From an uncultured Erythrobacter sp. (lineage in GTDB: Bacteria; Pseudomonadota; Alphaproteobacteria; Sphingomonadales; Sphingomonadaceae): a stretch of 64,000 nucleotides of DNA. The translations under genes were made by a program, and so were the position numbers. Positions 1 through 6,952 of this stretch are shown here, piece by piece. Within the stretch, counting starts at the first letter, position 1. Each line of letters begins with the position of its first letter. The notes beneath the pieces are model-generated. The model made no database searches and had not been told where the DNA came from. It worked only from the letters and a program-made list of their open reading frames with translations. The stretch spans positions 930,001 to 994,000 of the forward strand of contig NZ_CANMZM010000002.1 of the NCBI RefSeq assembly GCF_947502395.1, given 5' to 3'.

Positions 1-765
1 ATTATGGATATCGCGGGCGGAATCGCGGTGCTGGTGATTGGCCTGTTTATCGGCAGCCTCATTTCGCGCTGGGTTTTGCGCGGTCTCCTGCGTTCCTCGA
101 GCATGGATGTCTCCATTGCCCGCGTGATTGCCAAAGCGGTCAAATATGGCATCTGGTCTGTCGTTCTTCTAACGGTCCTAACCCAATTCGGGGTTGAGAC
201 CACCAGTATTATCGCAGCGCTTGGTGGACTTGCCCTCGCGGTCGGCCTTGCGCTTCAGGGGACGCTCTCAAACGTGGCCTCAGGCGTCATGATCATGTCG
301 CAGCGCCCGTTCCGTGTGGGCGAAGTGATCAACATTGGGCCCATTATCGCAACGGTCGAAGAAATCGGCCTTTTCACCACTCAGCTAAAGCAGCCCGATG
401 GCTTGTTTGTGATGATGCCCAACAACGAACTTTGGAACCAGCCGATCATCAACTTCACCCGCCACCCCACCCGCCGTTTCGAGCTGATTGTGGGGATTGG
501 CTATAACGATTCGATGCAGGAAGCGCGCGAGGCTTTGCTCGCTTTGGCGGCAGGGGATAGCCGGGTGCTCAGCGATCCGGAGCCCGTCGCCTATGTCGCC
601 TCGCTCGATGACAGTTCGGTCGGCATTGGCCTTCGCGTGTGGTGCAACACGCCCGATTACCTTGGCCTTTCCTGGGACCTTACCGAAGCGGCAAAGTCGA
701 AGTTTGACGAGCGCGGCATCAGCATCCCATTCCCGCAGCGCGAAGTAACGACACGGGCGGCTTAA
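1..765 (+). CDS. MscS-family mechanosensitive channel (5' end outside window)
   Basis: Small-conductance mechanosensitive channel in the inner membrane that releases solutes on hypo-osmotic shock. The reading frame is open to the first base, so the N-terminus may lie upstream; an ATG at 4 would give 253 residues. Visible parts are a hydrophobic segment at about residues 3-20, a second at about 48-62, and the Gly/Ala-rich pore helix TM3 (residues 67-95, with AALGGLALAVGLALQG). The MscS beta domain starts at RPFRVGEVI, followed by the C-terminal alpha/beta domain. E. coli MscS has about 286 residues, which suggests that few residues are missing. The end overlaps the convergent MATE gene by 4 bases. 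Confidence 0.88.
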   Translation: MMDIAGGIAVLVIGLFIGSLISRWVLRGLLRSSSMDVSIARVIAKAVKYGIWSVVLLTVLTQFGVETTSIIAALGGLALAVGLALQGTLSNVASGVMIMSQRPFRVGEVINIGPIIATVEEIGLFTTQLKQPDGLFVMMPNNELWNQPIINFTRHPTRRFELIVGIGYNDSMQEAREALLALAAGDSRVLSDPEPVAYVASLDDSSVGIGLRVWCNTPDYLGLSWDLTEAAKSKFDERGISIPFPQREVTTRAA

Positions 766-2183
766 GGGGCCGGCTCTTTAAGGAGCCCCAGCCGCTCTCG
801 CGCCATCCAGCGCCACAAGAGCAGCACGGCGGCAAATGCGAGACCCGTTGCAAGACCGATCCAAACGCCAGTGCCTTGCAGCGGCGTAAAGAAGCCGAGG
901 CCGATGGAAAGGCCGATGCCGGGCACCCAGTAGCTGAAGATTGCTATCCACATAGGCGCGCGGGTGTCTTGCAGTCCTCGCAGTGCTCCTGCCGATACCG
1001 CTTGAATGCCATCGACCAATTGAAAGGCGGCGGCGAGCACCAGGTATTGAAGTGCAAAACCGACCAGGGCTGCATTCTTCGCAGCGTAAGGATCCACATA
1101 GATTGAAAGCAATGAGTAGGGCGCAACCACCATCGCGGTTGCCGTGCAGCTCATAAATGCAGTCGAAATTGCTAAAGCCACCCAGCCCGCGCGCATGACA
1201 CCGACTGGATCGCGTGCGCCATAGAAATAGCCGACACGGATCGTCACGGCCTGACCCACGCCGAAGGGAACCTGAAAGGCAAGCGCGGCGAGTTGTAAGG
1301 CAACCGTGTGCCCGGCGAGCTCAGCGGCACCAAACCGACCCATAAGGAATGCCGCTGCACCGAAGATGCCGGCTTCTGCTGTTACCGTGAGCGCGATCGG
1401 CACACCGATGCGGATAATCTGACGGAAGCGCCCCCAATCGGGTGACCAGAACCTACCAAAGATATGGTAGCGGTGCAGGCGAGGATCGAGCCGGATCGCC
1501 AAAATATATGCGCCAAGGATCACAAAGGCGGTGATAATGGTCGCCACCGCTGCACCCTTAAGCCCGAGTTCTGGCGCGCCGAAATTCCCGAAGATAAGCG
1601 CGTAGTTCGCAAAGGCGTTCACGAAAATGCCGATGCCAGTGATGGCTGTCGCAAAAATCGGACGCCCCAATGCGGAGACAAAATTCCTGAGCACGCCTGC
1701 AAGCAGCATCGGGATGAGTGAGAATATGATAATGTAATTGTATTCGCGCGCCAATGCGATGATCTGTGGTTGTTGCCCGGTCACATGCATGATCGGCTCA
1801 AGAGCGAGGCAAATCCCCATGCCGATAACGCCAGTTATGACCGCTAACCACAAGGCCATGCGCACAGATCGCCTGACAGGGCGCAATGTCGGGCCGCCTG
1901 CACCAACAGCTTCGGCAATGAGAGGTGCAACCGCTCCTATGAGCGACGTCATCGCCCATAGGACCAGCCCGAAGAGAGACACTGCCAAGGCAGAGGCAGC
2001 AAGCGGTTCATCCCCCAGCCTTGCGATAAAGATCACATCGATCGCATAGGTGAGCATTTGCAGTAGATTCGCAGCCGCCAGCGGAGTCGCGAGCGAGAGC
2101 ATCGCTCGAAACTCCTGACCCCAACTTGGGGTCGCCCTCAATTGTTGATTGGGGCGCTTCTGATCGATCGTATCCTGCGTCAT
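762..2183 (-). CDS. MATE family multidrug/metabolite exporter
   Basis: Inner-membrane antiporter of the MATE (MatE/NorM/DinF-like) family, which exports cationic or aromatic compounds using Na+ or H+ gradients. About 473 residues, the usual family length, with roughly 12 hydrophobic helices in two repeats. The N-terminal region PLAAANLLQMLTYAIDVIFI and the second-half region GVPIALTVTAEAG match the two MatE repeats. I prefer the ATG at 2183 over an in-frame TTG at 2204 because a GGCGGA stretch lies just upstream. The substrate cannot be told from sequence. It stands alone, with no efflux regulator beside it. Confidence 0.88.
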   Translation of the reverse strand: MTQDTIDQKRPNQQLRATPSWGQEFRAMLSLATPLAAANLLQMLTYAIDVIFIARLGDEPLAASALAVSLFGLVLWAMTSLIGAVAPLIAEAVGAGGPTLRPVRRSVRMALWLAVITGVIGMGICLALEPIMHVTGQQPQIIALAREYNYIIIFSLIPMLLAGVLRNFVSALGRPIFATAITGIGIFVNAFANYALIFGNFGAPELGLKGAAVATIITAFVILGAYILAIRLDPRLHRYHIFGRFWSPDWGRFRQIIRIGVPIALTVTAEAGIFGAAAFLMGRFGAAELAGHTVALQLAALAFQVPFGVGQAVTIRVGYFYGARDPVGVMRAGWVALAISTAFMSCTATAMVVAPYSLLSIYVDPYAAKNAALVGFALQYLVLAAAFQLVDGIQAVSAGALRGLQDTRAPMWIAIFSYWVPGIGLSIGLGFFTPLQGTGVWIGLATGLAFAAVLLLWRWMARERLGLLKEPAP

Positions 2184-2397
2184 ATCGAATCCGCCCGCAC
2201 TCAAGCGAGCCGATCCGGATAGGTGGGGCAGTCACGCTGGAAAAGCGAATTTCTACCGCGCAGGAGAATGCTTCGCATATGTGTTGTAATGGGGCACCGC
2301 AGGCTGCATTCGCATAAAGCACTTTATCTTAAATGCAGAAATCGGCATAAGAGAGCACGGAGTTTAGGGGTAAGCTCAATTGAGCGGGGGCGATTCC

Positions 2398-3657
2398 ATG
2401 GCTAACATCGGTGGAGCATCGGGCTCCCAGAGCGAATGGCTTTTGCCTGCCCGCCTTATGCGGTCTCCGCCAACAGTCGTGGAACAAGCCGCGTTAGCGG
2501 CGGGTCGCCATATAACCCCAACTGACAATTCATTTAGCAAGGCGCGGATAGCTTTTGGGACTGCCGCAGTGGCTGTGGCCGTAGCCGCGCCCAGTATCTC
2601 ACTTGAGGCCATGGTCGTGACGATTGGCGAGGCATCATTTGGTGCCTTTCCTGGAATCGGTACAACTGAAACCGATGCTGAAGAAGTGAAGCCATCACAA
2701 CTTGCGTCTTCCACCCCGGTTTGGACACCCGCCCCCCAACCAGCAGGTCCCGTCTACGCGCGGGCACTCTTAGAAGAGGGCACAGATTCAACGGTTAGCA
2801 GCCAAACTCGATTTGGCGATTTTGACCGTGAATTGCCATTGGCGGTTCTTGATGGCGGCTCTGAGACTTTTGATCTTGCCTTTGCTGGGGTAGCCATGCC
2901 GACCCCGCTGACCGCCGTGGTTTCGGGCGGACTGCGCGACGGGCCAACGCCACTGACGCAGACGCGCCGGGCCGCTATCGCCACCGGTACTCTTGAGATT
3001 GAGCAAATCACCGACCTCGATTTGGTCGTCCGGGCCACACCAGAGAATGTGCGTGGCCCGGGCCAGATTCCAGCTTCTGGTTCATCTTCATCGCGAACCG
3101 ATGCGATTGCCAGTCGATCGGTTGAGGCGGCATTTGCAGGCGCGATTGACGCGTCAAATGCGGTACGCAGCTCGCTTCCGATTGCCCCCAGCGCAGAATC
3201 TGGCTCCCCCCAACCAAGCGCTGATGAAATTCGTCGCGCTATCCCGGTTGGTGCAATTTCGCCTGAAGTGAGTGCGACTGCTGCTGCTGAGGCCGTTCTG
3301 GTGCCAAAGGCAAAGCTCGATGCGCGCGTGAATGGTGTGCACACGGGCAGTGTCGATTTCCGCCAGTTCGATGGGACGATTGCAATCCGCTTGCGATCTG
3401 TAGCGAATTTGATGCGCGAACAGTTCAGTAAGACGGAGTTTGCCCGATTAACCCAAGGGCAGTCCATCGATACCTATGTGCCGTTGGCGCAGTTGCAGGC
3501 AGCGGGCATACCGGTCAACTACAACCCCGCCTATGACGAGGTTGAGTTTGGTATCGACTATCAAGACGCGCCCAACGCGAAAAAGGTTCAGGTCGATCAG
3601 ATTTCGGTTCCGTCTCTTAGCTCTGAGCTGGTCGCGATTGAGCAGATCCCGCGTTAA
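2398..3657 (+). CDS. Uncharacterised Ala/Ser-rich protein with conserved C-terminal region
   Basis: 419 residues, family not recognised. The ATG at 2398 has a G-rich ribosome-binding stretch (2386-2390), so it is preferred over the TTG at 2380. A mildly hydrophobic segment at about residues 52-70 (FGTAAVAVAVAAPS) could be a single membrane anchor. It is followed by a long low-complexity linker rich in Ala, Pro, Thr and Ser, then a compact C-terminal region (about 320-419) containing FDGTIAIRLRSVANLMREQF. This looks like a membrane-anchored protein with a disordered stalk and a small domain. The codon pattern supports it being real, and the large minus-strand frame across it is a shadow. Confidence 0.6.
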   Translation: MANIGGASGSQSEWLLPARLMRSPPTVVEQAALAAGRHITPTDNSFSKARIAFGTAAVAVAVAAPSISLEAMVVTIGEASFGAFPGIGTTETDAEEVKPSQLASSTPVWTPAPQPAGPVYARALLEEGTDSTVSSQTRFGDFDRELPLAVLDGGSETFDLAFAGVAMPTPLTAVVSGGLRDGPTPLTQTRRAAIATGTLEIEQITDLDLVVRATPENVRGPGQIPASGSSSSRTDAIASRSVEAAFAGAIDASNAVRSSLPIAPSAESGSPQPSADEIRRAIPVGAISPEVSATAAAEAVLVPKAKLDARVNGVHTGSVDFRQFDGTIAIRLRSVANLMREQFSKTEFARLTQGQSIDTYVPLAQLQAAGIPVNYNPAYDEVEFGIDYQDAPNAKKVQVDQISVPSLSSELVAIEQIPR

Positions 3658-3729
3658 CCTGTCTTTGCTTTCAAGGTTTTATTCAAACTTTTCGCTATAC
3701 TCAAATGTGGCATGCTGAGGTGCACGGCA

Positions 3730-3852
3730 ATGCCATTGGGTAGCGAACCATTGCTACGTTATCCTAAACTTGGCGCTCTGAGCGCGGTCTTTGCGGCGAT
3801 GCTGCTTACCGGATGCGCCACATCTGGCGCGCCAAGCCTTGAAAAGCTCTGA
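3730..3852 (+). CDS. Tiny predicted lipoprotein (40 aa)
   Basis: The short frame starts at ATG 3730 and ends with TGA at 3850-3852. It encodes a basic N-terminus, a hydrophobic stretch (about residues 15-28) and a lipobox LLTGC, followed by a short tail of about 11 residues. The layout is that of a bacterial lipoprotein signal peptide with almost no mature domain, like entericidin-type peptides, although no homology is claimed. It lies 72 bases after the preceding gene on the same strand and converges with the rplL terminator. No strong ribosome-binding site is seen, so its reality is moderate. Confidence 0.4.
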   Translation: MPLGSEPLLRYPKLGALSAVFAAMLLTGCATSGAPSLEKL

Positions 3853-3860
3853 GACTAAAC

Positions 3861-3892
3861 AAAAAGGCAGCGCCATTGCTGGCACTGCCCTT
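3861..3892 (-). terminator. Rho-independent terminator of the rplJ-rplL operon
   Basis: Read on the minus strand, a nine-base stem (GGCAGTGCC with GGCGCTGCC, one G-U pair, loop of 6) is followed by TTTTTG. It lies about 90 bases after the rplL stop. Confidence 0.75.
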
Positions 3893-3916
3893 TGATGTTC
3901 GACCTTGTTGATCGAG

Positions 3917-3936
3917 ATCCCTGCCTTCGCAGGGAT
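3917..3936. repeat. Short palindromic element ATCCCTGC-CTTC-GCAGGGAT
   Basis: Perfect 8-base inverted repeat with a CTTC loop, between the rplL stop and its terminator. It resembles the CCCCGCCTTCGCGGGG-type extragenic palindromes that I associate with sphingomonad and xanthomonad genomes. It may stabilise the rplL transcript's 3' end. Only one copy was noticed in this window. Confidence 0.5.
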
Positions 3937-3982
3937 AAAGCTGCGACTAAAGGCGCGGGCGAGCCCGCACCCAAGTCTCGCT

Positions 3983-4357
3983 TTACTTGAGCTCGACGGT
4001 ACCGCCGGCTGCTTCGATCTTGCCTTTGATCTCTTCGGCTTCTGCTTTCGCAACGCCTTCTTTGAGAGGCTTTGGTGCGCCTTCGACGAGACCTTTCGCT
4101 TCGGTAAGGCCCAGGCCGGTAATGGCACGGACTTCTTTGATGACCTGGATCTTTTTGCCACCGTCGCCGGTGAGGATGACGTCGAATTCGTCTTTTTCTT
4201 CAGCAGCAGCTTCGCCGCCGCCGCCAGCAGGTGCAGCAACAGCAACAGCAGCAGCTGCAGAAACGCCCCATGCTTCTTCAAGCGCGGTAGCAAGTTCAGC
4301 TGCCTCAAGGACGGTCAGCTTCGAAAGTTCTTCAACAAGCTTGGCGATATCAGCCAT
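3983..4357 (-). CDS. rplL: 50S ribosomal protein L7/L12
   Basis: Stalk protein of the large ribosomal subunit that recruits and stimulates translation GTPases. 124 residues, the normal length. The N-terminal dimerisation domain (about 1-33) is followed by an Ala/Gly-rich hinge (35-52), then the conserved C-terminal domain with [19 protein letters not shown] and [16 protein letters not shown]. It lies 71 bases downstream of rplJ in the same operon. The strand is opposite to rpoBC, which is unusual for this cluster. Confidence 0.98.
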   Translation of the reverse strand: MADIAKLVEELSKLTVLEAAELATALEEAWGVSAAAAVAVAAPAGGGGEAAAEEKDEFDVILTGDGGKKIQVIKEVRAITGLGLTEAKGLVEGAPKPLKEGVAKAEAEEIKGKIEAAGGTVELK

Positions 4358-4428
4358 GATGTTAACTCCAAAATTATGCGGGGCTTAAAAGCGCCCCATG
4401 ATGTTTCGTTTATCGTGCGAGTAGCGTC

Positions 4429-4944
4429 TTAAGCGGCATCTTTGGCGGCATATGCGCCAACGACACGGGCCAGCTTGTTGGCAGGTGCGGTTGCAACCTG
4501 GGCGATCTTCGTCGCAGGTGCATTGACCAGACCAACAATCGTGCCACGCAGCTCGTCAAGGCTTGGCATCGAGGCAAGCGCCTTGATCCCAGCTTCGTCG
4601 AGCACCTGACTGCCCATCGATCCACCGACGATTTCCAGCTTGTCGTTCGACTTTGCGAACTCGACAGCAGCCTTAGCTGCAGCCACCGGGTCTTCAGACC
4701 AGGCGAGAGCTGTTGGACCATTGAGGTATTCCTCGAGGCCCGTGTAATCGGTATCTTTCAGGGCGAGCTTTGCAAGACGGTTCTTCGCAACCTTATAAGT
4801 TGCACCAACTTCACGCATCTTCCCGCGCAGTTCAGTGGACTGGTCCACCGTCAGGCCAAGGTTGCGGGTGACAACCACCACGCCGACCTCGTTAAAGACA
4901 TCTGTGAGCTGCGCAACCGCATCGGCTTTTTGCGAACGATCCAT
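4429..4944 (-). CDS. rplJ: 50S ribosomal protein L10
   Basis: Base of the ribosomal stalk; it anchors L7/L12 dimers to 23S rRNA. 171 residues. The N-terminal RNA-binding domain begins MDRSQKADAVAQL and contains VVVTRNLGLTVDQ and VAKNRLAKLAL. The C-terminal helix, ending in the Ala-rich VVGAYAAKDAA, is the L12-binding region. A GGAG stretch lies upstream of the ATG. In most bacteria L10-L12 bind the rplJ leader to repress their own operon. The leader lies in 4945-5160 but I could not identify the motif with certainty. Confidence 0.97.
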   Translation of the reverse strand: MDRSQKADAVAQLTDVFNEVGVVVVTRNLGLTVDQSTELRGKMREVGATYKVAKNRLAKLALKDTDYTGLEEYLNGPTALAWSEDPVAAAKAAVEFAKSNDKLEIVGGSMGSQVLDEAGIKALASMPSLDELRGTIVGLVNAPATKIAQVATAPANKLARVVGAYAAKDAA

Positions 4945-5530
4945 GCATTTGCTCCTTCACTATGGCCACAGGAGGGATAAGCCCCGAGCGACCGGCTCAA
5001 ATCAACCCATGCCGTTCATCGACACGAGCCAAAGTCCATCAATGGGGAAGGAGAAGCCAAGGGCTTGGGCAGTGTAAGCGCGAACGCGGCACACCGAAGA
5101 AACTCATTTCCCCGTCTAGGCTGCAAATTAAGAACGGCCAATTCCGCTCAGCAACTGTCTCGGACGGATGACCTCCCAGAGGAGATCGAGGCGTGCAACT
5201 AGAGGAGTGGGCGCTGGAGTCAAGGGAAAGTGATCTTCAGGTAGTATCGCAGTTTGAAATTGGTGAGGCTTGACGCGGGCTGGAAGTAACTTCCAAGATT
5301 CCATTTTCCTACACTGGAAAATTGTGCTTTCGATACCATATAGGTCCGGAAGACACGTCCAGATACGAGGCGGTTCGTCGAACAAAGGTTGACATTTGGT
5401 GTCAAGCAATGCTTTCGAGAAGATAAGACGGTCAATGACCCTCTCCTTGTGCGCGATTCCCGCCTGCTGCCGTTAGGGGTTTTTATACCCTTAAGTGGTA
5501 ATTCATGTGCGGAGCAATATTAGGACATTT
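4945..5530. other. Intergenic region: rplJ leader/promoter, no gene identified
   Basis: 586 bases between divergent rplJ and the gene at 5531. The part nearest rplJ should hold its promoter and 5' leader. Minus-strand frames at 5128-5435 show no recognisable protein, lack a good start and differ from neighbouring codon use, so I do not call them. Small palindromes are present: TTGACA-TTTGG-TGTCAA at 5389-5405, and TTTTCC-TACACT-GGAAAA near 5315. The function of either is unknown. Confidence 0.5.
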
Positions 5531-5983
5531 ATGCCTAGAGGTCCAAACGGTCAAAAACGCCCAGCTGATGCTATCGGTGGGGCTGTTATGGTTGGAAAGA
5601 TTGCAACAGGTGAGGTTGGTGAGGAGGTTGACTATGGTACCTCTAAGTCAGCGACGGGGAGTGCAGGCGGCAAGGCTCGTGCCCAGCACTTATCAGAAGG
5701 CGAGCGTCAAAACATTGCCAAGGCGGGTACCTCGGCAAGATGGAATAAGGAAAGGAGAGTAAACATGACCAATAAAGAGCGTCTAATGACAGCTCTCTTT
5801 GACAATCCTCAAAGAGAGCACGTCGATATTAAATTTTGGCTTGGCGGCGGCGTTGAGATCAACGAAGATGCCCTATGCGGCGAAGCGGTAAAAATGCTGG
5901 ATCAAATGGACGCAGGTCAGGGCGACACTGAGTTCGTTGAAGATTTCGAGCAACGTGAAGCCACAGAGTTTGTCGCTAAGTAA
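5531..5983 (+). CDS. GGKARA-motif basic protein fused to a second small domain
   Basis: 150 residues from the ATG at 5531, which has AGGAC 5 bases upstream. Residues 1-78 match a small protein family that I know from alphaproteobacteria, sometimes annotated as RNA-binding. They begin MPRGPNGQKRPADAIGGAV and contain GGKARAQHL and an AKAGTSARW-type end. In that family the protein normally stops about here. In this case the frame runs on into a second acidic part beginning at Met 79 (ATG 5765). That Met has its own strong ribosome-binding sequence AAGGAAAGGAGAG. The gene may therefore be a fusion, or may make a second 72-residue product from the internal start. No function is proven. Confidence 0.65.
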   Translation: MPRGPNGQKRPADAIGGAVMVGKIATGEVGEEVDYGTSKSATGSAGGKARAQHLSEGERQNIAKAGTSARWNKERRVNMTNKERLMTALFDNPQREHVDIKFWLGGGVEINEDALCGEAVKMLDQMDAGQGDTEFVEDFEQREATEFVAK

Positions 5984-5991
5984 TTGAAAAA

Positions 5992-6020
5992 TTCGAGAGG
6001 TGCCGTTACCGCCTCTCGAA
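5992..6020 (+). promoter_or_regulatory. Perfect hairpin overlapping a start codon
   Basis: TTCGAGAGG (5992-6000) pairs perfectly with CCTCTCGAA (6012-6020) around an 11-base loop. The last base of the stem is the A of the ATG of the next gene. No T-run follows, so it is not an intrinsic terminator. It could sequester the start of the downstream frame. Confidence 0.45.
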
Positions 6021-6589
6021 TGTCAATAACGATTTATGAATCCTTCGCGGCACACACTAAGCTGCCAGTAAAATTGCGAGATGTTCGCGATTTTATTCTT
6101 GGGCGCGGCGCTGCTGCGCGGATTGAGCGTTATCCAACTGAGCTAGACCCAAGTCTCCTTCGGGGTGGTATGCACAGTTACTATGACCTTGCCCCACCCT
6201 ATGCCGAGCGCCCTTTAATCGTTCGCATTGGTTACCCAAAGGAAGCCAGTGAGGGGGTTCAACGACTCATTCAGGTGAAGGAAATGCTGCATGTACTCGA
6301 CCCGGCAGATGCGACTTCACCAACAAAAGGTGATGTTGAGACACTGATTGGCGACCTGCTTGTGAGAGAAGCGGAGCGAGAAATTGGCCTTGCGGCTCAC
6401 GAAGACCACACGAAGCTCTTGAATGCGCTCTGCATCTTGATGCCACGCGATGCGCTGGACATAATCAGGCCAGCCTACAAGCGCGGTGATTTGACCGTAG
6501 ATGAGATCGCAGCGGAAGCAAAAATCCCAAAGGCATATGTTACCGCGACACTTACGGACCACTGGCGAGACCTAGCGGAGCGCATCTGA
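6020..6589 (+). CDS. Uncharacterised protein, possible inactive M78-like fold
   Basis: 189 residues from the ATG at 6020 (an in-frame TTG at 5984 would add 12). It lies close behind the GGKARA gene on the same strand and probably shares its operon. The middle contains RLIQVKEMLHVLD, which resembles the zinc helix of ImmA/IrrE peptidases but with Lys in place of the first His (KEMLH for HExxH). The C-terminus (DLTVDEIAAEAKIPKAYVTATL) looks like a helix-turn-helix-like segment. I propose a catalytically dead M78-like regulator, with low certainty. Together with its neighbour it looks like a small accessory insertion between rplJL and rpoBC. Confidence 0.55.
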   Translation: MSITIYESFAAHTKLPVKLRDVRDFILGRGAAARIERYPTELDPSLLRGGMHSYYDLAPPYAERPLIVRIGYPKEASEGVQRLIQVKEMLHVLDPADATSPTKGDVETLIGDLLVREAEREIGLAAHEDHTKLLNALCILMPRDALDIIRPAYKRGDLTVDEIAAEAKIPKAYVTATLTDHWRDLAERI

Positions 6590-6952
6590 TATGCTTTAGG
6601 CATCTAGCGAGAACATCCCTTCTCATGCTCAACCTGAGTTTGGGGATCGATAAAAGAGAATTGCGCCCCCTTTACAAATCCAACATTCCGCCTAAATACG
6701 CCTCCACACACCGACTTCGAGACGGATTTGTCCATGCGCGACGGACAGGGCCAAGGATAGAAGCGGTGCTTTGCCATATTCGCGAGTAGTTAAGCTGCAT
6801 CCATTTTGGACCCGGTGAAGGGCCCATGCTGGAGTGCGGCTTGTTTGCGTCTCGATATATATGGCATCGCAGTCCTGCGCGTGATGACTGAAACCAACTT
6901 GGCTCTGGGTGGTTCAAACCCAGAGCATCAAGCAAAGAGGCACAATTCCTCC
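6590..6952 (+). promoter_or_regulatory. rpoB upstream region with leader hairpin
   Basis: 363 bases without a gene, holding the rpoBC promoter and leader. A perfect 9-base hairpin (GCTCTGGGT 6902-6910, loop of 7, ACCCAGAGC 6918-6926) lies 26 bases before the rpoB start. It has no T-run, so it is not a simple terminator; it may act in leader folding or autoregulation. An AAGAGG stretch at 6935-6940 is the likely ribosome-binding site. Confidence 0.5.

Noticed and set aside
2754-3467. Minus-strand frame of 237 codons across the gene at 2398
   Set aside because: Its sequence is low-complexity complement; the plus-strand frame has the better start and composition.
3905-4432. Plus-strand frame of 175 codons opposite rplL
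   Set aside because: Shadow of rplL; Phe/Ser-rich translation typical of antisense frames.
5128-5435. Two minus-strand frames upstream of rplJ
   Set aside because: No domains, weak starts, unlike neighbouring codon use; likely rplJ leader and promoter region.
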